Positions 1 through 9,674 are shown, numbered from the stretch's first letter. The stretch is DNA of 64,000 nucleotides from Lutimonas saemankumensis (GCF_020171465.1 NZ_JAIUZR010000003.1:1116001-1180000), one strand, 5' to 3'. Notes: generated by a model from the sequence alone, not told the origin. Made by a program: numbers and translations.

Positions 1-1101
1 AAGAAAAAAGGAGAACAATTTTTTTTTGTAAATAACAGGTTCATCAAGAATCCTTATCTGAATCATGCCGTAATGAATGCCTATGATGGCCTGCTTCAGC
101 CCGGTTACCACCCCTCCTATTTTCTTTTTTTAGAAGTTCCAGCAGAAAGTGTTGATGTGAACATACATCCCACCAAAACGGAAGTCAAGTTTGACAATGA
201 CAGAGACCTTTATGCGATTATTCGATCAACGATTAAGCACAGCCTGGGTCAATATAATGTTGCTCCGGTATTAGACTTTAACCGTGACGCAGAACTTGAT
301 ACGCCTTATTCGTTTAAAGATAAAGCATATACAAGTGAACCGAGTATAGAAGTTGACCAGAACTACAATCCATTTAAATCCGAAAATCAGTATCAGGGTA
401 TAAAAAGACATGAGAAAAACAGCCATTGGGAGGCTCTATACCTGAGTGATCATCCGGAAAAAGAGTTGATTGAAAACATTACCGTTGATCTCGACAATAT
501 TTCGCAGGAATTATTTGATGAATCTGAAGAGTCAACTTCATTCAAGACCTTCCAGGTGCAGTCAAAATACATTGCAAGCTCCATCAAGTCAGGAATGGTA
601 CTCATCGATCAAAATGCGGCCCATCAAAGAATTATTTACGAAGAATATCTTGCAAAGATCACCATGGAAGGTTTAGGGCATCAGCAACTGTTGTTTCCTT
701 TAAGTATCTCCATCAGCAAAATAGACATCCCTGTAGTAAAACAAATTCAGCAAGACTTGAAAAGTGCTGGTTTTCATATTTCCAAAATCGAAGATGAAGC
801 TTTGATACTCGATGCAATTCCAACAACCATTTCGGAAAAAGAGGTCATCAATATTTTAGAAACCCTGATAGATAATTTTAAAAATGAAGTTCCCGAATCC
901 AGCTTCAGTCAGATCGATATGATTACAAAAAGCCTTGCAAAAAGTTTGGCCATAAAACCTGGAACCATTCTCAACAACAAAGAGCAGGAAAATATTTTAA
1001 ATAGTTTGTTTTCCTGTAAAGAACCTAATTATTCTCCTTTTGGCAAAAAAACATTTATTACCTTGTCACTGGATGACCTGGAAGAAAAATTTAATTCTTA
1101 A
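1..1101 (+). CDS. mutL: DNA mismatch repair protein MutL, 3' part (5' end outside window)
   Basis: The reading frame is open from base 1, so the start codon lies upstream of the window. The visible part begins at the end of the GHKL ATPase region, runs through the transducer-like domain (VDVNIHPTKTEVKF is the conserved MutL signature near base 150), then an acidic, low-conservation linker, then the C-terminal dimerisation domain. MutL couples MutS mismatch recognition to downstream repair. The C-terminal part has QNAAHQRIIYEEYL in place of the DQHAAHER-type motif, and I do not see the DQHA(x)2E(x)4E endonuclease motif in full, so nicking activity is uncertain. The rhomboid gene starts 5 bases after the stop, suggesting co-transcription. 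Confidence 0.95.
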   Translation, partial: KKKGEQFFFVNNRFIKNPYLNHAVMNAYDGLLQPGYHPSYFLFLEVPAESVDVNIHPTKTEVKFDNDRDLYAIIRSTIKHSLGQYNVAPVLDFNRDAELDTPYSFKDKAYTSEPSIEVDQNYNPFKSENQYQGIKRHEKNSHWEALYLSDHPEKELIENITVDLDNISQELFDESEESTSFKTFQVQSKYIASSIKSGMVLIDQNAAHQRIIYEEYLAKITMEGLGHQQLLFPLSISISKIDIPVVKQIQQDLKSAGFHISKIEDEALILDAIPTTISEKEVINILETLIDNFKNEVPESSFSQIDMITKSLAKSLAIKPGTILNNKEQENILNSLFSCKEPNYSPFGKKTFITLSLDDLEEKFNS

Positions 1102-1106
1102 TTGAT

Positions 1107-1844
1107 ATGGGCAGATTGACGGAAGCCATCAAACATTTAATAATTCTAAATGTTATCTTTTTTGCAGCAAGTTCTATGCTCGGTTTAAACCTGGGTAACT
1201 GGCTCGCATTGTATTTTCCAAAAAATGATCATTTTGGAGCATGGCAGATTGTAAGCCATATGTTCATGCATGGTGGTTTTATGCATATTCTATTCAATAT
1301 GTATGCCTTATGGGCCTTCGGCTCTCCTTTGGAACAAATGTGGGGAAGAAATAAGTTCATATTCTTCTACTTTTCGGCCGGGATCGGTGCCGGGCTTATT
1401 TATACCGCAGTAAACTATTTCCAGTTTAACGGAATCTATGAGGATCTGATCTCGATTGGGCTGCAACCGGCAGAGATACAGTCATTATTGGAAACAGGGC
1501 GATACAATTCCGGGATTTTGAATCAGATTTCCGAATCCAGGCTTGCTGAAATTTACCAGATATACAATACACCTGCAGTGGGAGCCTCTGGAGCAATTTA
1601 TGGAGTTCTTGTAGCATTTGGAATGAGCTTTCCAAATGCAAAACTTGCATTGATATTTCTTCCTGTTCCCATATCAGCAAAATATTTCATCCCTGTCCTT
1701 ATTGGGCTTGATCTGTTTTCTGGGGTTACCGGATTCTCAATATTCGGTGGAGGAATAGCTCATTTTGCACATGTCGGAGGTGCCATTATTGGATTTATTA
1801 TGATGAAATATTGGCAAAAGAATCAATTTCAAAGATGGAATTAA
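1107..1844 (+). CDS. Rhomboid family intramembrane serine protease (first of tandem pair)
   Basis: The 245-residue protein is strongly hydrophobic with about six membrane segments. The N-terminal block contains HMFMHGGFMHILFNM, the typical rhomboid His-rich/HxxxN region. The nucleophile motif GASGAIYG lies near residue 160 and the catalytic histidine near residue 218 in GIAHFAHVGGAIIGF. Together these support an active Ser-His dyad protease that cleaves transmembrane substrates in the inner membrane. The gene is packed between mutL and a second rhomboid gene (12-base gap). The substrate cannot be read from sequence. Confidence 0.93.
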   Translation: MGRLTEAIKHLIILNVIFFAASSMLGLNLGNWLALYFPKNDHFGAWQIVSHMFMHGGFMHILFNMYALWAFGSPLEQMWGRNKFIFFYFSAGIGAGLIYTAVNYFQFNGIYEDLISIGLQPAEIQSLLETGRYNSGILNQISESRLAEIYQIYNTPAVGASGAIYGVLVAFGMSFPNAKLALIFLPVPISAKYFIPVLIGLDLFSGVTGFSIFGGGIAHFAHVGGAIIGFIMMKYWQKNQFQRWN

Positions 1845-1856
1845 AAGGAAGAAAAA

Positions 1857-2714
1857 ATGAATTGGTTTAATCATTTATATCACAAGTTTGTTTCCAGAAG
1901 CATTGTTGAAAGGATTATTATTCTCAATGTTGTTATTTTCATACTTACCTACCTCTTCAATACACTCTCTTTTTTGTTTCAGATTGACGGTAATTTCATT
2001 GTTCATTGGTTCTCGTTGCAACCCGAATTTGATATCTTATTGTTAAGGCCCTGGACCATACTTTCATATGGATTTCTGCACTCAGGCTTTTTTCATATTC
2101 TTTTCAACATGCTGGTCTTGTATTATTTTGGAAACCTCTTTCTGGATTTCTTTGACTCGAGACAGTTTTTACTCTATATGATCCTGGGAATTCTATCGGG
2201 TGGATTGGTTTATATGCTGTCCTATAACTATTTACCCGGACTTCAAACAAAACAGACCATCTTGCTGGGAGCCTCTGCCGGGGTAATGGCAGTCGTGGTA
2301 GGTATATCATCGCATATACCTCATTACTCTTTAAGATTCAGGTTTATCGGTAACATCAAATTGTTGTATATTGCTGTTGGATTGGTCGTATTGGACATCG
2401 TACAAATCCCTGCGGGCAACGCCGGAGGGCATTTGGCCCATCTCGGTGGATCGCTGATCGGGTTTTTACTTACAAGTTATATGAACCAGGGACGTGATCT
2501 TCTGGATTCTTTGCAGAGCCTATTTATGAAGAGAGAAAAGAAACCTTTAAAGACAGTTTATAAAAGTTCTAAAAAGAAAACCTATAAAAAACCCTTAAGC
2601 AAGTCTGAAGAGCAGAAAAAAATTGATGCTATTCTGGATAAGATTAGTAAATCCGGTTATGATACTTTGACAAAAGAAGAAAAAGACTTCTTGTTTCAGG
2701 CCGGAAAGAAGTAA
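1857..2714 (+). CDS. Rhomboid family intramembrane serine protease (second of pair) with basic C-terminal tail
   Basis: This 285-residue protein is a rhomboid homologue. It has GFLHSGFFHILFNMLVL in the N-terminal core, the nucleophile motif GASAGVMA near residue 140 (Ser retained, the following Gly replaced by Ala), and the histidine motif GGHLAHLGGSLIGF near residue 195. After the last membrane segment there is a Lys-rich cytoplasmic tail of about 70 residues with a KKTYKKPLSKSEEQKKIDAILDKI-type stretch. The first rhomboid lacks this tail. The arrangement of two adjacent, diverged rhomboids looks like an old duplication. Activity is likely but not certain because of the GASA variant. Confidence 0.9.
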   Translation: MNWFNHLYHKFVSRSIVERIIILNVVIFILTYLFNTLSFLFQIDGNFIVHWFSLQPEFDILLLRPWTILSYGFLHSGFFHILFNMLVLYYFGNLFLDFFDSRQFLLYMILGILSGGLVYMLSYNYLPGLQTKQTILLGASAGVMAVVVGISSHIPHYSLRFRFIGNIKLLYIAVGLVVLDIVQIPAGNAGGHLAHLGGSLIGFLLTSYMNQGRDLLDSLQSLFMKREKKPLKTVYKSSKKKTYKKPLSKSEEQKKIDAILDKISKSGYDTLTKEEKDFLFQAGKK

Positions 2715-2731
2715 TTTAAAACGATCCCCTC

Positions 2732-3754
2732 TTGAAAAACCTGTCGTTTTTAAATAAGATCATGTTCTTTTTGAACAATATTGCGGCATTAGTCTTTTTT
2801 GCCTCAGTGCTTATTCCCTATATTCCGCCAAATTCATTTCCTTTATTATCTGTAATCAGCCTTGCCGTTCCTCTTGTACTTTTCACTCATATCCTGTTTA
2901 TTCTTTATTGGATTCTGGCAGGTTTCAAAAAGCAGTTTTTATTGTCTTCGATCTGTATTCTTTTGGCTGTCGGGCTTTCATTGTTCCCATATAAATTTAA
3001 ATCGAAGGAGGTCGTAAGCGGTAATAGTTTCGGAATTATGAATTACAATGTCCGATTATTCAACAAGTATAAATGGATCAAAAAAGAAAATGTTGCCGAG
3101 CAAATTTCAAAATTTATTGAAGGGCAAACGGCTGATGTCATCTGCTTCCAGGAATTTAGACAAGATAATTCCCTGAACCTGAACTATCCCTATGTCTATG
3201 AAAAGCTGAATGGTGGAAGAAAAGGCAGCGGACTCGCCATTTATTCCAAATACCGCATTGTGAATAAAGGAAGTCTGGATTTTGAAAACTCTTTTAACAA
3301 TGCGATTTTTGTTGATATTCTGCGAAACAATGATACTTTAAGGATCTACAACATTCATCTTGAATCTTTTGGAATAAAACCTGATAGTGTTGATCTTAAT
3401 CTGAATGAAACCAGGTCGAAAAAACTGATATACCGATTAAAAAAATCTTTTACCAAGCAACAGGAGCAGGTTGAAAAATTCATTGAGCACAGGGTAAATT
3501 GCAGCCATAAGGTCATTATCAGTGGAGATTTCAACAATACCTCCTATTCCTGGGCTTATCGTATGCTTAAATCCAATCTAAATGATACTTTTATCGAATC
3601 GGGAAAGGGGTTTGGCAGGACTTATTCTTTTAACAGATACCCCCTTCGAATAGACTTTATCCTGACTGATCCCAGTCTAAAGGTGAATCAGCATAAGAAT
3701 TTTAATCTGAAACTTTCCGATCATGAACCCGTTCTTGCCAAACTGAGTTATTGA
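2732..3754 (+). CDS. Endonuclease/exonuclease/phosphatase (EEP) family protein with N-terminal membrane anchor
   Basis: The first ~85 residues form three hydrophobic segments. The EEP fold follows, with its motifs in order: MNYNVRLFN (about residue 103), FQEF (catalytic Glu), NIHLES, SGDFNN and a C-terminal SDHEPVLAKL carrying the catalytic Asp-His pair. The family hydrolyses phosphodiester bonds in nucleic acids, inositol phosphates or sphingolipids. The active domain should be periplasmic, but the substrate is unknown. The start given is TTG, 17 bases after the rhomboid stop. An in-frame ATG at 2762 would shorten the protein by ten residues. Confidence 0.88.
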   Translation: MKNLSFLNKIMFFLNNIAALVFFASVLIPYIPPNSFPLLSVISLAVPLVLFTHILFILYWILAGFKKQFLLSSICILLAVGLSLFPYKFKSKEVVSGNSFGIMNYNVRLFNKYKWIKKENVAEQISKFIEGQTADVICFQEFRQDNSLNLNYPYVYEKLNGGRKGSGLAIYSKYRIVNKGSLDFENSFNNAIFVDILRNNDTLRIYNIHLESFGIKPDSVDLNLNETRSKKLIYRLKKSFTKQQEQVEKFIEHRVNCSHKVIISGDFNNTSYSWAYRMLKSNLNDTFIESGKGFGRTYSFNRYPLRIDFILTDPSLKVNQHKNFNLKLSDHEPVLAKLSY

Positions 3755-3834
3755 ACTATTTATTAAGAAATACAGGTAAATAAAAGCAACCGGTAATTTA
3801 AGAATGTTTAAAATTTTCCTTCGACGAAAAATTG

Positions 3835-3842
3835 TATTTTTG
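3835..3842 (+). promoter_or_regulatory. Promoter -7 element of mtaB (TATTTTTG)
   Basis: Exact match to the Bacteroidota TAnnTTTG consensus, 20 bases before the mtaB ATG and after a ~100-base AT-rich gap. I see no clear -33 TTG at the ideal distance. Confidence 0.6.
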
Positions 3843-3862
3843 TCCACGCCAAAGATTTGATC

Positions 3863-5197
3863 ATGACGACTGATAAGAAAGTAGCTTTTTATACACTGGG
3901 ATGTAAGTTGAACTTTTCTGAAACCTCAACCATCGCAAGAGATTTTCAAAATGAGGGATTTGAAAGAGTGGATTTTAATGATTACGCGGATATCTATGTG
4001 ATCAATACCTGTTCAGTTACCGAAAATGCAGATAAACGATTCAAAACCATTGTAAGATCTGCCTTAAAAATGAATGAGGAGGCATTTATTATAGCCATTG
4101 GCTGTTATGCTCAGCTAAAACCTGAAGAGCTGGCCAATACAGATGGCGTTGATATGGTCCTGGGCGCAACGGAAAAGTTTAAGGTTCTGGATTATATTCA
4201 GGATTTATCCAAAAATGATATTGGTGAGATTCATTCTTGCGAAATTGATGAAGCCGATTTTTATGTAGGTTCCTATTCCATAGGAGACAGAACAAGAGCC
4301 TTTTTAAAAGTACAGGATGGTTGTGATTACAAATGCACCTACTGTACAATTCCTTTGGCAAGAGGTATTTCAAGAAGTGACACCCTCGACAATGTCTTGA
4401 ATAATGCCAGAGAAATTTCAGCCAGGGGTATTAAAGAAATTGTGCTGACCGGGGTGAATATTGGTGATTATGGCAAGGGTGAATTCGGAAACAAAAAGCA
4501 TGAACATACATTTTTGGAACTCATTCAGGAACTTGATACGGTAGAAGGGATACACAGGGTCAGGATATCTTCCATTGAGCCCAATTTGTTAAAAAATGAA
4601 ACCATCGATTTTGTATCGAGATCCAGATCCTTTGTTCCTCATTTCCACATTCCGCTTCAAAGTGGCAGTGATGAATTGCTTAAAACCATGAAAAGGAGAT
4701 ACCAGACTGATCTGTACATCGATCGTGTCAAAAAAATCAAGTCAGTAATGCCTGATGCCTGTATCGGGGTTGATGTCATTGTTGGTTTTCCGGGAGAAAC
4801 AGACGAGTTATTTTTAAAAACCTATAATTTATTGTCAGATTTAGATATTTCATACCTTCATGTTTTTACCTATTCTGAAAGGCCTAATACCGAAGCGGCA
4901 GATATGGAAGCAGTAGTTCCTCAGAATATCAGAAACAAAAGGAGCAAAATGTTGAGAGGATTATCTGCCAAAAAAAGAAGGGCCTTTTATGAATCTCAAA
5001 TCGGAAATGAGCTCAAAGTATTGTTTGAGGATGAAAATAAAAAAGGATACATCCATGGTTTTACTCAAAACTACGTTAAGGTAAAAGCCCCTTGGGATCC
5101 GGCACTGGCAAATACCGTTCATACTGTTAAACTCACACAAATTGACGAAGACGGACTCGTAAGGTTTATTAAAAATGAGCAAGCCTTAATGGCTTAA
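3863..5197 (+). CDS. mtaB: tRNA (N6-threonylcarbamoyladenosine(37)-C2)-methylthiotransferase MtaB
   Basis: Radical-SAM methylthiotransferase that converts t6A37 to ms2t6A37 in tRNAs reading ANN codons. The N-terminal UPF0004 domain has its three cluster cysteines (LGCKLN, NTCSVTENAD, AIGCYAQ). The radical-SAM CxxxCxxC follows as GCDYKCTYC near residue 155, and a C-terminal TRAM-like region ends the protein. The 444-residue length fits the family. An in-frame TTG two codons upstream (3857) gives only M-I-M, so ATG 3863 is preferred. The same genome region encodes tsaE, whose pathway makes the t6A substrate. Confidence 0.94.
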   Translation: MTTDKKVAFYTLGCKLNFSETSTIARDFQNEGFERVDFNDYADIYVINTCSVTENADKRFKTIVRSALKMNEEAFIIAIGCYAQLKPEELANTDGVDMVLGATEKFKVLDYIQDLSKNDIGEIHSCEIDEADFYVGSYSIGDRTRAFLKVQDGCDYKCTYCTIPLARGISRSDTLDNVLNNAREISARGIKEIVLTGVNIGDYGKGEFGNKKHEHTFLELIQELDTVEGIHRVRISSIEPNLLKNETIDFVSRSRSFVPHFHIPLQSGSDELLKTMKRRYQTDLYIDRVKKIKSVMPDACIGVDVIVGFPGETDELFLKTYNLLSDLDISYLHVFTYSERPNTEAADMEAVVPQNIRNKRSKMLRGLSAKKRRAFYESQIGNELKVLFEDENKKGYIHGFTQNYVKVKAPWDPALANTVHTVKLTQIDEDGLVRFIKNEQALMA

Positions 5198-5204
5198 ATT
5201 GTCA

Positions 5205-5873
5205 ATGGCAGACAAAAAACATATTTATCTTATGCCGGGTCTGGCCGCCAGCCCCAGGATCTTCGAATATATTGAAATTGATCCGCTGAAAACAGAACTT
5301 CATTATCTTGAATGGATTCCTCCGGCACATGAAAAAGAGCCTGTTGAACAATACGCTCAGAAGTATGTTGAACTGATTCAACACTCCGATCCGATATTGA
5401 TTGGGGTTTCTTTTGGGGGTATTCTTGTTCAGGAAATCAGCAGGATGATAAAGGTGGAAAAAGTAATTATAATCTCAAGTATTAAAGGCAAACAGGAAAT
5501 GCCTAAGCGACTTCGTTTTTTAAAGTCATTGAGGGTTTATAAACTTTTCCCAGTCAGGCGCTTGTCAAAAATTGATGATTTCACAAGGTTCAGTTATCAT
5601 CCTCATCTCAAAAAAAAAGGAGAATTATATAACAAATATCTGGGGGTAAGAAACGAAAAATATTTAAATTGGTCCCTGCGGGCGGTTCTGCATTGGGAAA
5701 ATAAATCCTCCGTTTCTGACCTCATACATATTCACGGTACAAGGGACGAAATCTTTCCAATTAAGTATATTGAAAATTGTATACCTGTTGAGGGTGGAAC
5801 ACACGCAATGATACTCATAAAGGCAAAAAAAATTAATCAAATAATAAACAGACTCCTGCAAAATGATTATTGA
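5205..5873 (+). CDS. Alpha/beta hydrolase
   Basis: Small (222-residue) alpha/beta-hydrolase fold protein. An N-terminal LMPGLAASPRIF oxyanion-type loop is followed by the nucleophile elbow GVSFGG near residue 69. A catalytic His is likely in EGGTHAMIL near residue 200, and the acid in HGTRDEIFP. The substrate is unknown. It begins 7 bases after mtaB; an in-frame TTG at 5199 would add two residues. Its last 11 bases overlap the rfbC start, so the three genes are probably translated from one message. Confidence 0.85.
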   Translation: MADKKHIYLMPGLAASPRIFEYIEIDPLKTELHYLEWIPPAHEKEPVEQYAQKYVELIQHSDPILIGVSFGGILVQEISRMIKVEKVIIISSIKGKQEMPKRLRFLKSLRVYKLFPVRRLSKIDDFTRFSYHPHLKKKGELYNKYLGVRNEKYLNWSLRAVLHWENKSSVSDLIHIHGTRDEIFPIKYIENCIPVEGGTHAMILIKAKKINQIINRLLQNDY

Positions 5874-6402
5874 ACAGACCAACATTCCGGATTTATTACT
5901 TATAACTCCCAATGTTTATGCCGATGAAAGAGGATATTTTATGGAATCCTACAATCAAAAAAAAACGGAAGTCCTGATCAAGGAAAAGTTTGTGCAGGAC
6001 AATGAATCGGTTTCGAAAAAGAATGTTCTAAGAGGCCTGCATCTCCAGTTACCGCCATTCGCACAGGCAAAACTTGTACGGGTCATAAGAGGAAGTATTC
6101 TGGATGTTGCCGTTGATCTCAGAAAAGAGTCCAGAACCTATGGACAACATTTTAAACATGTCCTTAGCGGAGAAAACAAAAAACAACTATTTGTTCCGGC
6201 TGGATTTGCCCATGGATTTTTAAGTCTGGAAGACGATACAATTCTCAACTACAAATGCTCAGACTATTATAATGCCAAAAGTGAGGTTTCCTTATTATGG
6301 AATGACCCTGATTTTGAGATTGAATGGGGAATTACGGATCCAATTTTAACGGAAAAAGATCGTTTAGCCGAAAAATTTGCTACATTTGAAAATCCCTTCT
6401 AA
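5863..6402 (+). CDS. rfbC: dTDP-4-dehydrorhamnose 3,5-epimerase
   Basis: A 179-residue cupin-fold epimerase. The RGLHLQ block holds the catalytic His of RmlC, AVDLRKESRTYGQ holds the Asp/Arg substrate-binding residues, FVPAGFAHGFLSLED is the second conserved block, and NYKCSDYYN supplies the catalytic Tyr. It converts dTDP-4-keto-6-deoxyglucose to the 4-keto-rhamnose intermediate for dTDP-L-rhamnose, a surface polysaccharide precursor. It stands alone here: rfbA, rfbB and rfbD are not in the window, so those steps must be encoded elsewhere or the product feeds another deoxysugar. Confidence 0.94.
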   Translation: MIIEQTNIPDLLLITPNVYADERGYFMESYNQKKTEVLIKEKFVQDNESVSKKNVLRGLHLQLPPFAQAKLVRVIRGSILDVAVDLRKESRTYGQHFKHVLSGENKKQLFVPAGFAHGFLSLEDDTILNYKCSDYYNAKSEVSLLWNDPDFEIEWGITDPILTEKDRLAEKFATFENPF

Positions 6403-6426
6403 TTTTTTAAACACAAATTCATAGCC

Positions 6427-7353
6427 ATGAACAGGTCATATCGATTCATCGTAATAACAAGTATTATCATATTAGCCGCTTTTTTTATAAATGCCGAAAA
6501 TTCTGATGTTGAGAAATCGAAATCAGCATCTTCGGTTGGAGACACTTCTGAGAACGTAGACAGCAATTATAGAATTAAGGCCCTCAAAATTCCAGACAAC
6601 TTGAGTTTTGCCGGTGAAAAAGTAGAACTGGACAAAACAGATATAAGAGAAAGAATTGACAGGGAGTTGCTTGTAAATACCTATTGGCAGTCAAATGCCT
6701 TATTGTGGTTCAAAAGAACACATAAATACTTTCCTGTTATAGAGCCAATTTTGAAAGAAAAGGGAGTTCCTGATGACTTTAAATATTTATCTGTCATAGA
6801 AAGTGACCTCCGTAATGTTACCTCACCTGCAGGGGCTAAAGGGATGTGGCAAATGCTGAAAGATGCCGGAAGGGAAAATGGTTTGGAGATCAACAGTAAT
6901 GTCGATGAAAGATATCATCTCGAAAAAGCGACTAGAGCAGCTTGTGATTATCTGATTGCTGCCAAGGAAAGGCTGGGAAGCTGGACCCTTGCTGCAGCCG
7001 CATACCACGCTGGAAATTACGGCATAGAAAAAAGGCTTGAACAGCAAATGGTTGACAGTTATTACGACGTACTTGCCGGTGAAAATACTGAGCGTTATAT
7101 CCCCAGAATTGTTGCTGCGAAAGAAATTTTGAGCCACCCTGAAAAATATGGGTTCGAATTCGACAAAGAAGACTTATACCAGATGGGGCCAACCTATACG
7201 GTTCAAGTTGATACAGCGATTACCAACATAGCCCATTTTGCCCAAAAATTTGGAACGAATTATAAGGAGCTTAAAATGTATAACCCTTGGTTGAGAGAGA
7301 ATAAACTGAACAATAAAACACGGAGATTGTACGAGATCAAAATTCCGAAATAG
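6427..7353 (+). CDS. Lytic murein transglycosylase (SLT domain, MltD-like)
   Basis: The 308-residue protein has an N-terminal hydrophobic signal segment (residues 5-22), a linker, and an SLT/goose-lysozyme domain of roughly residues 95-235. The catalytic Glu is in VIESDLRN, followed by SPAGAKGMWQ and AAAAYHAGNYG. The last ~55 residues (YTVQVDTAITNIAHFAQKFG) resemble a LysM-type peptidoglycan-binding unit. It would cleave the MurNAc-GlcNAc bond with 1,6-anhydro product formation in the periplasm. The gene ends the first + strand block. Confidence 0.92.
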   Translation: MNRSYRFIVITSIIILAAFFINAENSDVEKSKSASSVGDTSENVDSNYRIKALKIPDNLSFAGEKVELDKTDIRERIDRELLVNTYWQSNALLWFKRTHKYFPVIEPILKEKGVPDDFKYLSVIESDLRNVTSPAGAKGMWQMLKDAGRENGLEINSNVDERYHLEKATRAACDYLIAAKERLGSWTLAAAAYHAGNYGIEKRLEQQMVDSYYDVLAGENTERYIPRIVAAKEILSHPEKYGFEFDKEDLYQMGPTYTVQVDTAITNIAHFAQKFGTNYKELKMYNPWLRENKLNNKTRRLYEIKIPK

Positions 7354-7432
7354 GAATAGGGAATTTACAATATGCAATGGTTTTGGTCCTTTGCAGAATT
7401 TATCAGGGAAAATTTCCAATTTAAAAGATTTA

Positions 7433-8389
7433 CTAAAAACGAATTTTTTTTAGCCCTTCCTGGGCCTCTGTAAATTCATCGAGAATTTCCTGAATGATCA
7501 TAGCTGCGGGCTTAATGTCATGAATGAGTCCTGCTATCTGACCAATTTCAAGTTCCCCTTCTTCGAGATCGCCTTCGAACATTCCTTTCTTGGCTCTTCC
7601 CCGCCCCAGCAGAGCACTCAACTCATCTGCGGATGCGTTGCTCTGATATAGTTCCATTACGCGGTTATAAAACTCGTTTTTTATCAATCTTACAGGGGTC
7701 AGTTCCTTCAGGGTCAAATGCGTACCTCCGTCCTTTGTTTTTACTACTTCGTTCTTAAAATTAATATGGGCTGATGATTCGGTACTGGCAACGAAACGGC
7801 TACCAATCTGTACTCCATCGGCACCTAAAGCCATGGCCGCCAACATCCCTCGCCCGGAAGCAATTCCCCCCGCTGCAATCAAAGGGGTCTCGATGCTTTC
7901 ATTAACCATAGGAATCAAAGTAAAGGTAGTGGTTTCCTCCCTCCCATTGTGACCTCCGGCCTCAAATCCTTCTGCTACCACAGCATCAACCCCGGCCTCA
8001 ACCGATTTCTTTGCGAATTTGACACTACTTACCACATGAGCCACTTTAATCCCGTGATCCTGAAAATATTTGGTATACAACTTTGGATTTCCAGCAGAAG
8101 TAAACACAATCCTGACTCCTTCCTCAATGATGATCTGAATGATTTCCTCCAGATCCGGATAAAACAGGGGAATATTAACTCCGAACGGTTTATCTGTTGC
8201 CAATTTGCACCTTCTGATATGTGTTCTCAGTACATCCGGGTACATTGATCCTGCCCCTATCAGCCCGAGACCTCCTTTGTTACTCACTGCCGATGCCAGC
8301 TTATACCCGCTCACCCATACCATTCCTGCCTGAATGATGGGAAAGTCGATATCAAAAAGTGAACATATTTTATTCTCTGAAGGTTCCAT
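7433..8389 (-). CDS. Nitronate monooxygenase / FMN-dependent 2-nitropropane dioxygenase family
   Basis: A 318-residue TIM-barrel flavoprotein. The N-terminal FPIIQAGMVWVSG matches the start of the family. AEGFEAGGHNGRE near residue 140 contains the FMN-phosphate/catalytic His region, and AAGGIASGRGMLAAMALGADGVQIGSRF near residue 170-200 is the standard phosphate-binding loop. These enzymes oxidise alkyl nitronates, but the family also contains enoyl-ACP reductases (FabK), so the substrate is open. The ATG at 8389 is preceded by an imperfect promoter element (TATTTTTA). Confidence 0.88.
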   Translation of the reverse strand: MEPSENKICSLFDIDFPIIQAGMVWVSGYKLASAVSNKGGLGLIGAGSMYPDVLRTHIRRCKLATDKPFGVNIPLFYPDLEEIIQIIIEEGVRIVFTSAGNPKLYTKYFQDHGIKVAHVVSSVKFAKKSVEAGVDAVVAEGFEAGGHNGREETTTFTLIPMVNESIETPLIAAGGIASGRGMLAAMALGADGVQIGSRFVASTESSAHINFKNEVVKTKDGGTHLTLKELTPVRLIKNEFYNRVMELYQSNASADELSALLGRGRAKKGMFEGDLEEGELEIGQIAGLIHDIKPAAMIIQEILDEFTEAQEGLKKIRF

Positions 8390-8458
8390 AATTCCATTTT
8401 TAGAATTAAGGATAAAAATAAAACTTTAATCAGAAATGTTAACGGTAATTTATTGAAA

Positions 8459-9646
8459 TCAGCTAATAACTCCTGAACCTAAAAGTTCGTCATCATGGTA
8501 CCATGCAACAAACTGGCCTTCTGAAATCGCAGACTGAGGATTCTTAAAAGATACGTACATACCATCTTCAGCTTTGAATAAGGTGGCTTGCTCAAGGGAT
8601 TGCCTGTATCGAATTCGAGCCATAACCTCCATTTCTTCACCTGCCTTCATCCTAAGATCTTTTCTGATCCAGTGAATTTCATTCTCGCTGACAAATAAGG
8701 CACTTCGATAAAGACCTTTATGGTTTTTCCCTTCTCCCGTATAGATAATATTCTCTTCAACATCAGTGTCAATTACAAACAAAGGTTCTACGGTACCTCC
8801 TACTGCCAGACCTTTTCGCTGACCTTTTGTAAAATAATGAGCGCCCTGATGCCCTCCAACCTTTTTCCCATCCTGCCGGGAATAAACATATTTGGTGCTT
8901 CTGAATTTCAAAACCTCCTCCGCTCCGAGTCCTTGAGGTTCATGTACGTTATAGATATCAGAATCATTTGGAATTTGAATAATGTCACCCTCTTTTGGTT
9001 TTAACTGCTGTTGTAAAAATTCAGGCAATCTTACTTTTCCTATAAAGCAGAGCCCTTGAGAATCCTTTTTCTCGGCTGTCACAAGGTCTAATTTTGAAGC
9101 TATTTCACGCACCTCTGACTTATTCAGTTCACCTATTGGAAACAACGCTTTTGCTAATTGATCCTGAGAGAGCTGACATAAAAAATAAGATTGGTCCTTA
9201 TTATTGTCTTTACCCGCCAATAGGCTATAGATTCTTTTTCCATCAATGTCCTGTTCATCCTTTCTGCAATAATGTCCGGTTGCTACAAAATCTGCATTGA
9301 GTCCCATGGCAATATCCATGAACACATCAAATTTTATTTCTCTGTTGCAGAGCACATCAGGATTTGGTGTCCGTCCCATTTCGTATTCACGGAACATATA
9401 ATCAACAATCCTTTCTTTGTACTGTTCGCTCAGATCAACTACCTGAAACGGTATACCGAGTTTTTCCGCAACGAGCATGGCATCGTTACTATCTTCAAGC
9501 CATGGACATTCCTTGGAAATGGTCACACTGTCATCATGCCAGTTTTTCATGAACAGGCCAATAACCTCATAACCCTGTTCTTTAAGAAGATAGGCAGCTA
9601 CACTTGAGTCTACACCTCCGGACAATCCTACAATTACTCTTTTCAT
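8459..9646 (-). CDS. mnmA: tRNA-specific 2-thiouridylase MnmA
   Basis: ATP-dependent thiolase that makes s2U34 in tRNA-Lys, -Glu and -Gln. The N-terminal PP-loop is [11 protein letters not shown] at residues 6-16. The catalytic cysteine pair is in [12 protein letters not shown] (about residue 97) and SQGLCFIG (about residue 203). The C-terminal beta-barrel domain completes the 395-residue protein, the usual bacterial length. The frame stays open 13 codons upstream, but ATG 9646 matches the family N-terminus ([11 protein letters not shown]) and lies about 21 bases after a perfect -7 element. This choice excludes the longer start at 9685. Confidence 0.95.
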   Translation of the reverse strand: MKRVIVGLSGGVDSSVAAYLLKEQGYEVIGLFMKNWHDDSVTISKECPWLEDSNDAMLVAEKLGIPFQVVDLSEQYKERIVDYMFREYEMGRTPNPDVLCNREIKFDVFMDIAMGLNADFVATGHYCRKDEQDIDGKRIYSLLAGKDNNKDQSYFLCQLSQDQLAKALFPIGELNKSEVREIASKLDLVTAEKKDSQGLCFIGKVRLPEFLQQQLKPKEGDIIQIPNDSDIYNVHEPQGLGAEEVLKFRSTKYVYSRQDGKKVGGHQGAHYFTKGQRKGLAVGGTVEPLFVIDTDVEENIIYTGEGKNHKGLYRSALFVSENEIHWIRKDLRMKAGEEMEVMARIRYRQSLEQATLFKAEDGMYVSFKNPQSAISEGQFVAWYHDDELLGSGVIS

Positions 9647-9666
9647 GCTTACTAAAATTGCGTCGG

Positions 9667-9674
9667 CAAAGATA
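9667..9674 (-). promoter_or_regulatory. Promoter -7 element of mnmA (TATCTTTG on minus strand)
   Basis: Exact TAnnTTTG match, about 20 bases before the chosen mnmA ATG. It lies inside the longer open frame, which supports the shorter start. Confidence 0.6.

Noticed and set aside
5863-6402. A polysaccharide biosynthesis island around rfbC
   Set aside because: Only rfbC is present; the neighbours are unrelated housekeeping genes.
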